Shown: positions 1-5,339, counted from the first letter of the stretch. The stretch: 8,877 nucleotides of DNA from Deltaproteobacteria bacterium (GCA_031267005.1 JAIRZX010000284.1:1-8877), one strand, 5' to 3'. Made by a program: numbers and translations. The notes: generated by a model not told the origin, from the sequence alone.

Positions 1-2
1 AG

Positions 3-281
3 GGCTTCGGGCTCCAGTCGCCGGAGGACATGCCGTCGCTCCTCGTAAAGGTCCACACCCCCGGCAGGGGAGGCATCTGGAAGAGGTTCGTCGACTCGGA
101 GACGCTCTACGAACTGGCCAGGCGGAGCCGCGAGGGCGACAGGAAGTGCGACCGGGAGATGAGGTGGGCGTTTCTGGACGGGGGCGCTTTCCGGACGTCC
201 GAGGGGGAGCCGGTCGCCGGGGAAACGGACGTCCAGGTCCGCCCCGCCGGGAAGGGCTGGAAGACGCTCCCCGCCGCCTAG
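3..281 (+). CDS. Unidentified protein, 3' part (partial at left edge)
   Basis: I do not recognise this product. The frame is open from the left edge to a TAG at 279-281. An internal ATG at 30 would give 83 residues, but the GGAGG before it (23-27) lies only 2 bases from that ATG, too close for a normal ribosome site, and the frame stays open upstream; a gene continuing from outside the window is therefore more likely. The visible 92 residues are charged and Arg/Gly-rich, with a mixed helical stretch around the ELARR segment, and show no membrane segment, signal peptide or clear catalytic motif. Codon use matches the rightward operon. The gene converges on the repressor gene, and the two stops share bases 279-280. 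A function cannot be assigned; coding status is fairly secure, the start is not. Confidence 0.6.
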   Translation, partial: GFGLQSPEDMPSLLVKVHTPGRGGIWKRFVDSETLYELARRSREGDRKCDREMRWAFLDGGAFRTSEGEPVAGETDVQVRPAGKGWKTLPAA

Positions 282-688
282 GTCTTCTTGGGCCCCCCCC
301 TTTTCTTCCCCCCGGCGAAGCCCTTGCCGGCGAGGGTTTTCACGAGGGCCTTGATCCCTTCCCGATCCTTTTCTTCGGTAATGGAGTCGAGATCCCCCAG
401 GACGGACCGGAACCATTCCGCGACCGTCGGCACGGGCGGCGGTTTCCCGTCAATGCCCAGGAGCCAATCGGCGGGGCATTTGAGGGCTTCGGCGATCTTG
501 GCGAGGACGGCGGGCGACGGATGGCGGAGTCCCTGTTCGTAGTTGGCCACGGTTTTCGGGGACAAGCCGATCGCCTGGGCGACGTGTTCCTGAGTGAGCC
601 CCAAGGCATCCCGTCTGGCCCCCATTTGGGAGCCTAGGATATCCTTCGGAGCGGCATACTTATTATTCGGCTGGCTAGGTGCTTTCAT
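278..688 (-). CDS. XRE/Cro-CI-family helix-turn-helix transcriptional repressor
   Basis: A 136-residue DNA-binding protein. Residues about 17-75 form a Cro/CI-type five-helix domain: helix 1 around ILGSQMGARRDALG, then the helix-turn-helix LTQEHVAQAIGLSPKTVANYEQG, then PSPAVLAKIAEALKCPADWLLG, which is the typical end of the family domain. The remaining 60 residues are helical and end in a basic Lys/Gly-rich tail. There is no Ala-Gly/Ser-Lys LexA-type autocleavage domain, so RecA-triggered self-cleavage is not expected; the tail may serve dimerisation or an antirepressor. The ATG at 688 is kept because the family's first helix begins before the internal Met22 (625), although 688 lacks a convincing Shine-Dalgarno; GAAGGA at 642-647 is 16 bases from Met22. 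Divergent orientation from the replication operon, with an inverted repeat over the facing promoter, suggests it is the lysogeny-type repressor. It could instead be a Cro-like regulator. Confidence 0.88.
   Translation of the reverse strand: MKAPSQPNNKYAAPKDILGSQMGARRDALGLTQEHVAQAIGLSPKTVANYEQGLRHPSPAVLAKIAEALKCPADWLLGIDGKPPPVPTVAEWFRSVLGDLDSITEEKDREGIKALVKTLAGKGFAGGKKRGGPKKT
317..340 (+). terminator. Possible intrinsic terminator for the leftmost gene
   Basis: CCCTTG (321-326) pairs with CGAGGG (331-336) around a CCGG tetraloop, with one G-U pair, and is followed directly by TTTT (337-340); GAAG just upstream can extend the stem with the T run. It lies 36 bases past the stop of the leftmost gene, inside the antisense of the repressor gene, which suits termination of convergent transcription. 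The T run is short and the site is also coding sequence, so this is a modest call. Confidence 0.35.
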
Positions 689-738
689 AAAGGGAAAGTA
701 CCATTTACCGGCGTTTCATACAACATCTTTTGACGTTC

Positions 739-768
739 CGGCTTTGCCTCCCACCCTCCGCAAAGCCG
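739..768. repeat. Perfect 9-bp inverted repeat, candidate regulatory site
   Basis: CGGCTTTGC (739-747) is repeated inverted as GCAAAGCCG (760-768) with a 12-base C-rich spacer. Arm centres are 21 bp apart, two helical turns, which suits a dimeric DNA-binding protein. It lies about 50 bp from the repressor ATG and about 60 bp upstream of the rightward -35 box. No T run follows on either strand, so a terminator is unlikely. Which protein would bind is unknown; its arms differ from the 838-872 repeat, which argues for a different binder. Confidence 0.5.
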
Positions 769-828
769 CACGGAGCCTGCGTTTCAGCCGATATCGCGGG
801 CCGGGGAGGGGGGGCGCTGAGAAAAAAC

Positions 829-858
829 TTGACAACCCCCGAATTGGGTGGGTATATT
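829..858 (+). promoter_or_regulatory. Sigma70-like promoter of the replication operon
   Basis: A perfect -35 TTGACA (829-834) is followed after 18 bases by TATATT (853-858); read as GTATAT (852-857) the spacing is 17. An A run (822-827) sits just upstream of the -35. Transcription would start near 864-866, leaving a leader of about 135 bases before the first ATG at 1000. This is the only strong promoter seen upstream of the operon, and its strength suits an early phage promoter held down by a repressor. Confidence 0.85.
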
Positions 859-872
859 GTCTTCAATTCGGG
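838..872. promoter_or_regulatory. Candidate repressor operator over the early promoter
   Basis: CCCGAATTG (838-846) recurs inverted as CAATTCGGG (864-872), a perfect 9-bp dyad with a 17-base spacer that contains the whole -10 box. One arm lies in the -35/-10 spacer and the other over the predicted start site, so bound protein would block RNA polymerase. A hairpin role is unlikely because the left arm is upstream of the start site. A near copy of the half-site, CCCGGATT, is at 941-948, and CCGAAT also occurs at 902-907. Binding by the 278-688 repressor is inferred from position only. Confidence 0.65.
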
Positions 873-948
873 AGGGCAGAGGCGCTGGCGGCCCCCCCGG
901 ACCGAATGCGGGTTTCAAAAACAGTCTGCCTTCCCGCCCTCCCGGATT
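865..948 (+). promoter_or_regulatory. Structured mRNA leader with two alternative long stems
   Basis: The first bases of the predicted transcript can pair in two exclusive ways. Bases 865-877 (AATTCGGGAGGGC) pair with 936-948 over 13 bp with one G-U; bases 869-880 (CGGGAGGGCAGA) pair with 925-936 over 12 bp with one G-U. The two 3' arms are adjacent imperfect repeats. A C7 run at 892-898 can also pair with either of two G6 runs (953-958, 962-967). No T run follows, so intrinsic termination is not indicated. The pairings are seen directly; a switching role is inference, and skewed base composition could produce part of them. Confidence 0.45.
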
Positions 949-970
949 CCACGGGGGGTAAGGGGGGAGT

Positions 971-993
971 CCGGCCCGAAGGCCGGGAAAGGA
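971..993 (+). promoter_or_regulatory. Hairpin directly before the ribosome site of the first operon gene
   Basis: CCGGCC (971-976) and GGCCGG (981-986) form a perfect 6-bp stem with a CGAA loop. Two bases later comes AAAGGA (988-993), the Shine-Dalgarno for the ATG at 1000 with 6 bases spacing. The hairpin leaves the ribosome site exposed by itself, so it may isolate it from the G-rich leader upstream instead of hiding it. Confidence 0.55.
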
Positions 994-999
994 CGGATT

Positions 1000-1410
1000 A
1001 TGGCCGAGTTGCAGGTGTCGAGGGCGGTGTCCCTGGCGGACCGGGCCGGGGCGCTCCACGAGAAGATAAGGGAGATGACGGAGGAGCTGGACGTCCTCAA
1101 GGAAGAGCTGGCCCCCCTGGCCGAGTTCAAGAACGGCTCGAAGACGGGCCACCTGTCGGGCAACCGCTACGCCGTGACGGTCCAGCTGAAGGAGAACGAC
1201 AAGTGGGACCAGAAGATCCTGGACGCCGTCCGGATCGAGATGGGCGACGAGAAGTTCTTCGAGGTGTTCAAGTTCACTTACGAGCCGCTGGACAAGAAGA
1301 CGGTGGACGGCGCCATGAAGTTCGGGGGCCACGGCGCGTCCATCCGCTCGGCGAAGACGGTCACCCAGGGCAAGCCCTACGTCTCCTTCAAGGCGATGGA
1401 GGACTGCTAG
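1000..1410 (+). CDS. Small coiled-coil protein heading the replication operon
   Basis: A 136-residue protein of unassigned function. Residues about 14-45 form an amphipathic helix rich in Glu, Lys and Leu (EKIREMTEELDVLKEELAPL), a likely short coiled coil. It is followed by a beta-rich segment (GNRYAVTVQLKENDKWD), a helical part, and a C-terminal stretch ending KPYVSFKAMEDC. The ATG at 1000 is chosen because a good AAAGGA lies 6 bases upstream and it sits downstream of the promoter; the frame is open further upstream (to an ATG at 730) but that stretch is promoter and leader. Similarly built small proteins, a helical hairpin followed by a compact beta domain, occur at the head of phage recombination modules. 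From position, an accessory to recombination or an inhibitor of a host nuclease is possible, but no motif proves either. Confidence 0.85.
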   Translation: MAELQVSRAVSLADRAGALHEKIREMTEELDVLKEELAPLAEFKNGSKTGHLSGNRYAVTVQLKENDKWDQKILDAVRIEMGDEKFFEVFKFTYEPLDKKTVDGAMKFGGHGASIRSAKTVTQGKPYVSFKAMEDC

Positions 1411-1437
1411 GCGCGGGCCTGGCGGGGAGGAAACGGC

Positions 1438-2082
1438 ATGACGGTTATGTACGCTACGGAACAGACGGCGGCCGGGAGGGTCTGCCTGAAGGCGAGGAAG
1501 GCGGCCCCGCGCTTGGCGGCGGGGCTCGGGGCGGTCCTCTGGGCGGCCCGGTTGGCGGACAACGCACGGGAGAACGCGGGGATCGCGGAGAGTTGCGGCG
1601 CGGCGGGGGGGGATTCGCTCTTCCGCGACGTGATCCTCGCGTGCCGGGCCCTGATGGAGTCCCGGCAGGCCCTGCTCGGGTGCATGTCGGCGGTGCGCGG
1701 CCCGAAGTCCGCGTTCGCCGCCCTGGAGGGCGCGGCGGGGCGCCAGCCGGGGCTGAGGAGGGACCAGGGCTGGGCCCTGGCCGGGTTGCGGGAGGCGCTG
1801 GACGGGGTCCGGCGCGCCGCCTTCCTGTTCGCCGGGGAGAACCACGGGTGGACCGCCTTCGCGCGCGCCTGCGCGCGGGCGGGGGTCCTGGCCGGCCGGG
1901 CCTCGGACGTCGAGGCGTGGGCGGGGGAGATCGGGCTGGACGTCCCGAAGTTCCTCCGCGTGGCCAACGTCGCGGCGGAACAGGCGAGCGAGGCGGCGGC
2001 CGGCGCCCTCACGGACTACGAGGGCTTCTGCTCCGAGTTCGAGAGGTTCTTCGGCTCCCTGCCGGGAAGGGGGGACGCCTGA
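1438..2082 (+). CDS. Orphan Ala-rich helical protein
   Basis: I do not recognise this 214-residue protein. It is rich in Ala, Gly, Arg and Leu and appears almost wholly helical, without signal peptide, clear membrane span or zinc cluster. Conserved-looking blocks are the basic helix near residues 14-40, a central stretch with CRALMESRQALLGCMSAV, and an acidic C-terminus with DYEGFCSEFERFFGSL. The start ATG at 1438 has GGGGAGG (1424-1430) 7 bases upstream; a second ATG at residue 4 is an alternative. It begins 27 bases after the previous stop and its TGA overlaps the next gene's ATG (TGATG at 2080-2084), so it belongs to the operon. Codon use matches its neighbours. Its place just before the Sak4-like ATPase suggests an early DNA-metabolism or host-takeover role, by context only. 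Confidence 0.82.
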   Translation: MTVMYATEQTAAGRVCLKARKAAPRLAAGLGAVLWAARLADNARENAGIAESCGAAGGDSLFRDVILACRALMESRQALLGCMSAVRGPKSAFAALEGAAGRQPGLRRDQGWALAGLREALDGVRRAAFLFAGENHGWTAFARACARAGVLAGRASDVEAWAGEIGLDVPKFLRVANVAAEQASEAAAGALTDYEGFCSEFERFFGSLPGRGDA

Positions 2083-2777
2083 TGGCACTCAGAGCCATTA
2101 CCCCCCTGACCGACCGGAGGCTCACCTGCCTGGTGGTGGGCAAGCCGGGCATCGGCAAGACCTCCCTGCTGAGGACGGTCCCGCAGGACCGCCCGGCGTT
2201 CACGGTGTCGGCGGAGTCCGGGCTCCTGTGCGTGCAGGACCTGGTCTGCTCCGGCGCCGTGCAGGGGGTCGAGGTGGACTCCGTGGAAGACATGGACGAG
2301 ATCTTCCGGCTCCTGCGGACGCGGGAGTACTCGGGGCGTTTCGGGACGGTGTTTATCGACTCGCTCTCGGAGATATCGTCCATCTGCCTGGAGTCGTACC
2401 GCCGCAAGTACCCGTCGCGGAGCCAGTCCTACACGCTCTGGGACGCCTACAACAACCACATGATGGCCCTGATCAAGGGCTACCGCGACCTCCAGGGCTA
2501 CGACGTGGTCATGACGTGCCTGGAGCGGACTGAACTGGACGAAGTGAAGAGGAGGGAGATCCTCCCCGCGATGGCCTCCCAGAGGACCAGGGCGGACGTG
2601 CTCGCCCTCTTCGACGAGATTTTCTACATGACGGACGTCAGGGGCAACGACAACAAGCCCGTCCGGGCTTTCATGACCCGCCCCTTCGACGGCCTGCCGG
2701 GGAAGGACCGCTCCGGGCGGCTCGACCCCATAGAGAAGCCGGACCTGGCCTGGGTTAAGGCCAAGATATTCGGCTGA
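2082..2777 (+). CDS. Sak4-like RecA-fold ATPase (AAA_24 phage nucleotide-binding family)
   Basis: A 231-residue P-loop ATPase. Walker A is GKPGIGKTS (residues 20-28), a small conserved E46 (VSAESG) follows, and Walker B is TVFIDS (90-95, Asp94) with the typical following SLSEI. The order and short length fit the AAA_24 phage family, which includes Sak4-type single-strand annealing/recombination proteins related to the RecA/Rad51 core. Such proteins anneal or exchange strands in phage recombination and work with a cognate single-strand binding protein, which is exactly the next gene. Start ATG 2082 overlaps the preceding TGA and has a GAAGGGGG site just upstream. The C-terminal part, with MTRPFDGLPGKDRSGRLD, is typical of these proteins. 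Annealase activity is inferred; the ATPase fold is clear. Confidence 0.9.
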   Translation: MALRAITPLTDRRLTCLVVGKPGIGKTSLLRTVPQDRPAFTVSAESGLLCVQDLVCSGAVQGVEVDSVEDMDEIFRLLRTREYSGRFGTVFIDSLSEISSICLESYRRKYPSRSQSYTLWDAYNNHMMALIKGYRDLQGYDVVMTCLERTELDEVKRREILPAMASQRTRADVLALFDEIFYMTDVRGNDNKPVRAFMTRPFDGLPGKDRSGRLDPIEKPDLAWVKAKIFG

Positions 2778-2789
2778 GGAGACAAAACC

Positions 2790-3668
2790 ATGAGCGATTG
2801 GAACGGCAACGGCTTCGGCGGGAACAGCTGGAGCGGGGGCTACAACTCCCAGGAGGCGGCTGACGACCGCGTGGACTGGGACCTCACCGGCGAGGTGCCG
2901 GCCGGCGGGCGCCTGCCGGCGGGGGTTTACGACGTGATCCTCTCGGAGTTCCAGCATTACAACAACAACAAGACCAAGGGCCTGAAGTTCATCTACACGG
3001 TGCAGGACGGCGACTGCAAGGGGATGAAGTACTTCGACACGATCGTGACGGAGGGCACCGAGGGCGGGGTGCGCTACGGGAGGCGCAAGGCGAAGGCGGT
3101 GGCGGTGGCCGTAAAGCACCCGGACCCGGGCCATATTTCGCGGATCGGCGACCTGATGAACAAGCCCTTCAGGATCGCGGTCCGCACGAAGGAGGACGAG
3201 CAGTACGGGCAGCAGCCGGAGGTCTACGACTGGATGCCGGCGGGTCCGAACCAGGCCCAGGCTCCGGCCCAGGGGGCGCCGCAGGTCCAGGCCTCCTGGG
3301 GGGGCGCCCCCGGCAACGGGGGCGGGGCGATCCGGGAGGGCTTCCAGCCCCCCTCCCAGCCCCCGCAGTACCAGAACCAGCCGCAGTACCAGGGGGCGTC
3401 CCCCCAGGGCCCGCCCCCGCAGAACCAGCCGCAGTACCAGGGCCAGCCCCCCCAGTACCAGGGGCCGCCGCAGGGGCAGGCGCCGCAGTACCAGGGCCAG
3501 CCCCCGCAGTCCCAGCCGCAGTACCAGGAGGCACCCCCGGCCCAGCAGTCCGCCCAGGCGCCGCCGCAGGGGCAGGACCAGCCCCCCGCCCAGGAGGCCC
3601 AGCCCAGGACGCCGCCCCCGCTGAGGGACAACCAGGCGGCCGCCTCCGGGCCGTGGCCGGAGCAGTAG
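2790..3668 (+). CDS. DUF669-type single-strand DNA-binding protein with Pro/Gln repeat tail
   Basis: A 292-residue protein with a conserved N-terminal domain and a long disordered tail. Residues about 36-135 fit the DUF669 phage family: LPAGVYDVILSEFQ, then KGLKFIYTVQDGDCKGMKYFDTI, then a helical part with ISRIGDLMNKPFRIAV, an OB-like ssDNA-binding fold in known members. Residues 150-292 are almost all Pro, Gln, Gly and Ala, with six PQYQ units between 192 and 246. Bacterial SSBs end in an acidic tip such as DDDIPF used to recruit partners; this one ends in GPWPEQ, so partner recruitment through that tip is not expected. A GAGGAG ribosome site (2776-2781) overlaps the stop of the ATPase gene, 12 bases apart. 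Its role would be coating ssDNA during replication and helping the Sak4-like ATPase. DUF669 assignment is by motif memory, not search. Confidence 0.88.
   Translation: MSDWNGNGFGGNSWSGGYNSQEAADDRVDWDLTGEVPAGGRLPAGVYDVILSEFQHYNNNKTKGLKFIYTVQDGDCKGMKYFDTIVTEGTEGGVRYGRRKAKAVAVAVKHPDPGHISRIGDLMNKPFRIAVRTKEDEQYGQQPEVYDWMPAGPNQAQAPAQGAPQVQASWGGAPGNGGGAIREGFQPPSQPPQYQNQPQYQGASPQGPPPQNQPQYQGQPPQYQGPPQGQAPQYQGQPPQSQPQYQEAPPAQQSAQAPPQGQDQPPAQEAQPRTPPPLRDNQAAASGPWPEQ
3365..3527 (+). repeat. Short tandem-like coding repeat (PQYQ units) in the SSB tail
   Basis: The decamer GCAGTACCAG recurs at 3365, 3383, 3431, 3485 and 3518, with variants at 3452 (CCAGTACCAG) and 3506 (GCAGTCCCAG). Spacing is irregular, about 12-48 bases, but mostly a multiple of three, so reading frame is kept. 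The near-identical DNA of the units suggests expansion by slippage or unequal recombination, and length variation between relatives is expected. Confidence 0.85.
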
Positions 3669-3671
3669 GGC

Positions 3672-5339
3672 GTGTTCGAACTCCGGGACTACCAGCTTGA
3701 AGCCCTGGACGCCGTGGAGAAAAGCCTGGAGGAAAACCGCAGGGTCCTCCTCCAGGCCCCAACGGGTGCGGGGAAGACGGTCTGCTTCGCGGAGCTGATC
3801 CGCCGATTCATGACCAGGTACCCCGGGATGCGGATCGCCCTCGTAGCCCACCGGGAGGAGCTTGTGAAGCAGAACGCCGACAAGCTCCTCAAGGTGTGGC
3901 CCGGAGGGTTCATGAGCGTCGGCGTGGCCTGCGCCTCGGCGGGACGGGTGGACACCATGAAGCCCGTCACCGTCGGCTCGGTGCAGACCATGGCCCGGCG
4001 GAAGTTCGCGGAGCCGTTCAAGCTCATCGTGGCGGACGAATGCCACCATATTCCAAATGTAGAATCGCCCAGCCAGTATTTCGACCTGTTCCGGGCGCAC
4101 GAGGAAAGGTACCCCTGGCTCCGCGTCCTGGGAGTCACGGCCACTCCGTACAGGACGGCGCACGGGCCCATCTACGGGGACACGCGCCGCCCCGACCGGA
4201 CCAACTTCTTCCCCCGGCTCGACTGGAAGATCACTCTGAACGACCTGATAGGGCGGGGCTACCTTTCGGACTGGCGGGGGAAGATCCCGGCGGACATGGG
4301 CAAGGCCTTGAAAGGGATCGCGAAGTCGATGGGCGACTACGACGAGAAGGCGCTTTCCAGGGAGATGAGCCGCCCGATCCACATAGGGTCGGCGGTGGCC
4401 GCCTACTCGAAGTTCGGCGAGGGGCGGCGGCACGCGCTGGTCTTCGCGGTGAACATAAGCCACGCGGAGGTCCTGGCGGAGGCGTTCGGGAAGGCCGGGC
4501 TCAAGGCGGCGGCGGTCCATTCGAAGATGTCCGGGGAAGCCCGGCGGGCGGCGCTGGATGGGTTCGACGCCGGAGAGCTGGAAGTCCTGGTGAACGTGGG
4601 CGTGCTCACGGAAGGCTGGGACAGCCCGGCGGTGGACCTCATCATCATGTGCCGCCCGACGATGTCCCCCGGGCTCTACGTCCAGATGATAGGCCGGGGG
4701 ACGAGGAAAAGCCCCGGCAAGGAAGATCTCCTTTTCATAGACCTGGCCGACAACTGGAAAGCCCACGGCGACCCTTCCTCCCCGGCGGTGTCCTGGGGGG
4801 CGCCGGGGGGCGGGGACGGGGAGCCGAAGGAGCCGCCGATGAAGATCTGCGGCAACCCCGACTGCATGAGCCTGGTGCCGCTTTCGGCGAAGGCCTGCCC
4901 CGTCTGCGGGTGGGCGTTCCCCGTCAAGAAGACGGCGGGGAAAACCCCCGAGAAAATGAAGACCGTGCGGCGGGATCCTCCCGCGCCGTCCCCCGCCGCC
5001 GGGGACGCGGCCCCGCGCGGGCGGGGCAGGCCGAAGCCCGTTTCGGGGTGGGTGATGTTCCCTTACGTGACCAGGCGCGGGGCGCTGATGGCCCGGCTGG
5101 ACGTGCATTTCGAGACCGGGCGGCCCACGCCGGTCTATCTGGACTTCGAGGGCCGGGCGTCCGGATTCGGGCGGGCGAAGGCGCGGCGGCTGTGGGAGAA
5201 GCTTTCCGGGGGCGGCGCGGCCGCGCCGGAGACGGTGGACGAGGCCGTGGCGAGGTTCGGGTCCGAACTCGCGATGCCGAAGGAGCTGACCGCCGCCAAG
5301 GACGCGGGCGGCTTCTCGGTGATAGGGGAATGGCAATGA
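3672..5339 (+). CDS. SF2 DECH-box helicase with zinc ribbon (phage replication helicase)
   Basis: A 555-residue ATP-dependent helicase with all core motifs: LRDYQLEAL (4-12), Walker A APTGAGKT (29-36), VAHREEL (58-64), DECH (122-125), TATPY (156-160), VFAVNISHAE (257-266), TEGWDSP (313-319) and motif VI QMIGRGTR (338-345). After the core comes a four-cysteine zinc ribbon (C393, C398, C409, C412), a basic Pro/Arg linker (430-457), and a C-terminal module (459-512) with FGRAKARRLWEKL, resembling the tail seen in other phage helicases of this type. It starts at GTG 3672 with GGAG 9 bases upstream, three bases after the SSB stop; no in-frame ATG sits near the conserved N-terminus. Likely role is unwinding or remodelling origin, fork or recombination intermediates alongside the SSB and Sak4-like protein. 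Codons just after the DECH box are unusually A/T-rich. Confidence 0.95.
   Translation: MFELRDYQLEALDAVEKSLEENRRVLLQAPTGAGKTVCFAELIRRFMTRYPGMRIALVAHREELVKQNADKLLKVWPGGFMSVGVACASAGRVDTMKPVTVGSVQTMARRKFAEPFKLIVADECHHIPNVESPSQYFDLFRAHEERYPWLRVLGVTATPYRTAHGPIYGDTRRPDRTNFFPRLDWKITLNDLIGRGYLSDWRGKIPADMGKALKGIAKSMGDYDEKALSREMSRPIHIGSAVAAYSKFGEGRRHALVFAVNISHAEVLAEAFGKAGLKAAAVHSKMSGEARRAALDGFDAGELEVLVNVGVLTEGWDSPAVDLIIMCRPTMSPGLYVQMIGRGTRKSPGKEDLLFIDLADNWKAHGDPSSPAVSWGAPGGGDGEPKEPPMKICGNPDCMSLVPLSAKACPVCGWAFPVKKTAGKTPEKMKTVRRDPPAPSPAAGDAAPRGRGRPKPVSGWVMFPYVTRRGALMARLDVHFETGRPTPVYLDFEGRASGFGRAKARRLWEKLSGGGAAAPETVDEAVARFGSELAMPKELTAAKDAGGFSVIGEWQ

Larger units (their letters stand above)
689..999. promoter_or_regulatory. 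Divergent control region between repressor and replication operon
   Basis: This 311-base stretch contains no credible gene on either strand. It holds, left to right, a relatively A/T-rich part (689-735) next to the repressor start, a 9-bp inverted repeat (739-768), a GATATC-centred 8-bp palindrome CGATATCG (789-796), a G-rich run (801-814), the rightward promoter with its operator (829-872), and a structured mRNA leader ending in a ribosome site (865-999). No clear promoter for the repressor could be picked by eye; the best minus-strand -10-like hexamer (AATAAT, at 662-667) lies inside the assigned repressor reading frame and has only a weak -35 partner. Confidence 0.7.

Noticed and set aside
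293..313. C8 and C7 runs as a possible frameshift or phase-variation tract in the repressor gene
   Set aside because: They affect only the last several residues of the repressor, the frame is intact, and similar G/C runs are common throughout the window.
689..828. Search for DnaA boxes or iterons as a replication origin
   Set aside because: No TTATCCACA-like boxes or regular direct repeats were found by eye; only the single inverted repeat at 739-768 stands out.
730..999. In-frame extension of the first operon gene up to ATG 730
   Set aside because: The extension spans the promoter and operator, and ATG 1000 has a well-placed AAAGGA.
594..2081. Plus-strand open frame joined in frame to the ATPase from far upstream
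   Set aside because: The upstream 490 codons are Gly/Arg-rich noise running through the repressor antisense, the control region and two real genes; the ATPase family begins at ATG 2082 with its own ribosome site.
784..2088. Minus-strand open frame of 434 codons across the promoter and first two genes
   Set aside because: It crosses the strong rightward promoter, has no recognisable motif and mirrors the real genes' third-position bias.
3365..3527. Possible CRISPR or iteron array from the repeated decamer
   Set aside because: Units are about 10 bases with irregular spacing and keep the reading frame of the PQYQ protein tail; there are no unique spacers of constant length.
2016..5336. Very long minus-strand open frame (about 1100 codons) opposite the ATPase, SSB and helicase genes
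   Set aside because: The protein is Arg/Pro/Leu/His-rich low-quality sequence with no domain, and the plus strand carries clear motif-bearing genes with ribosome sites. Stops are rare in antisense frames of high-G+C coding DNA.
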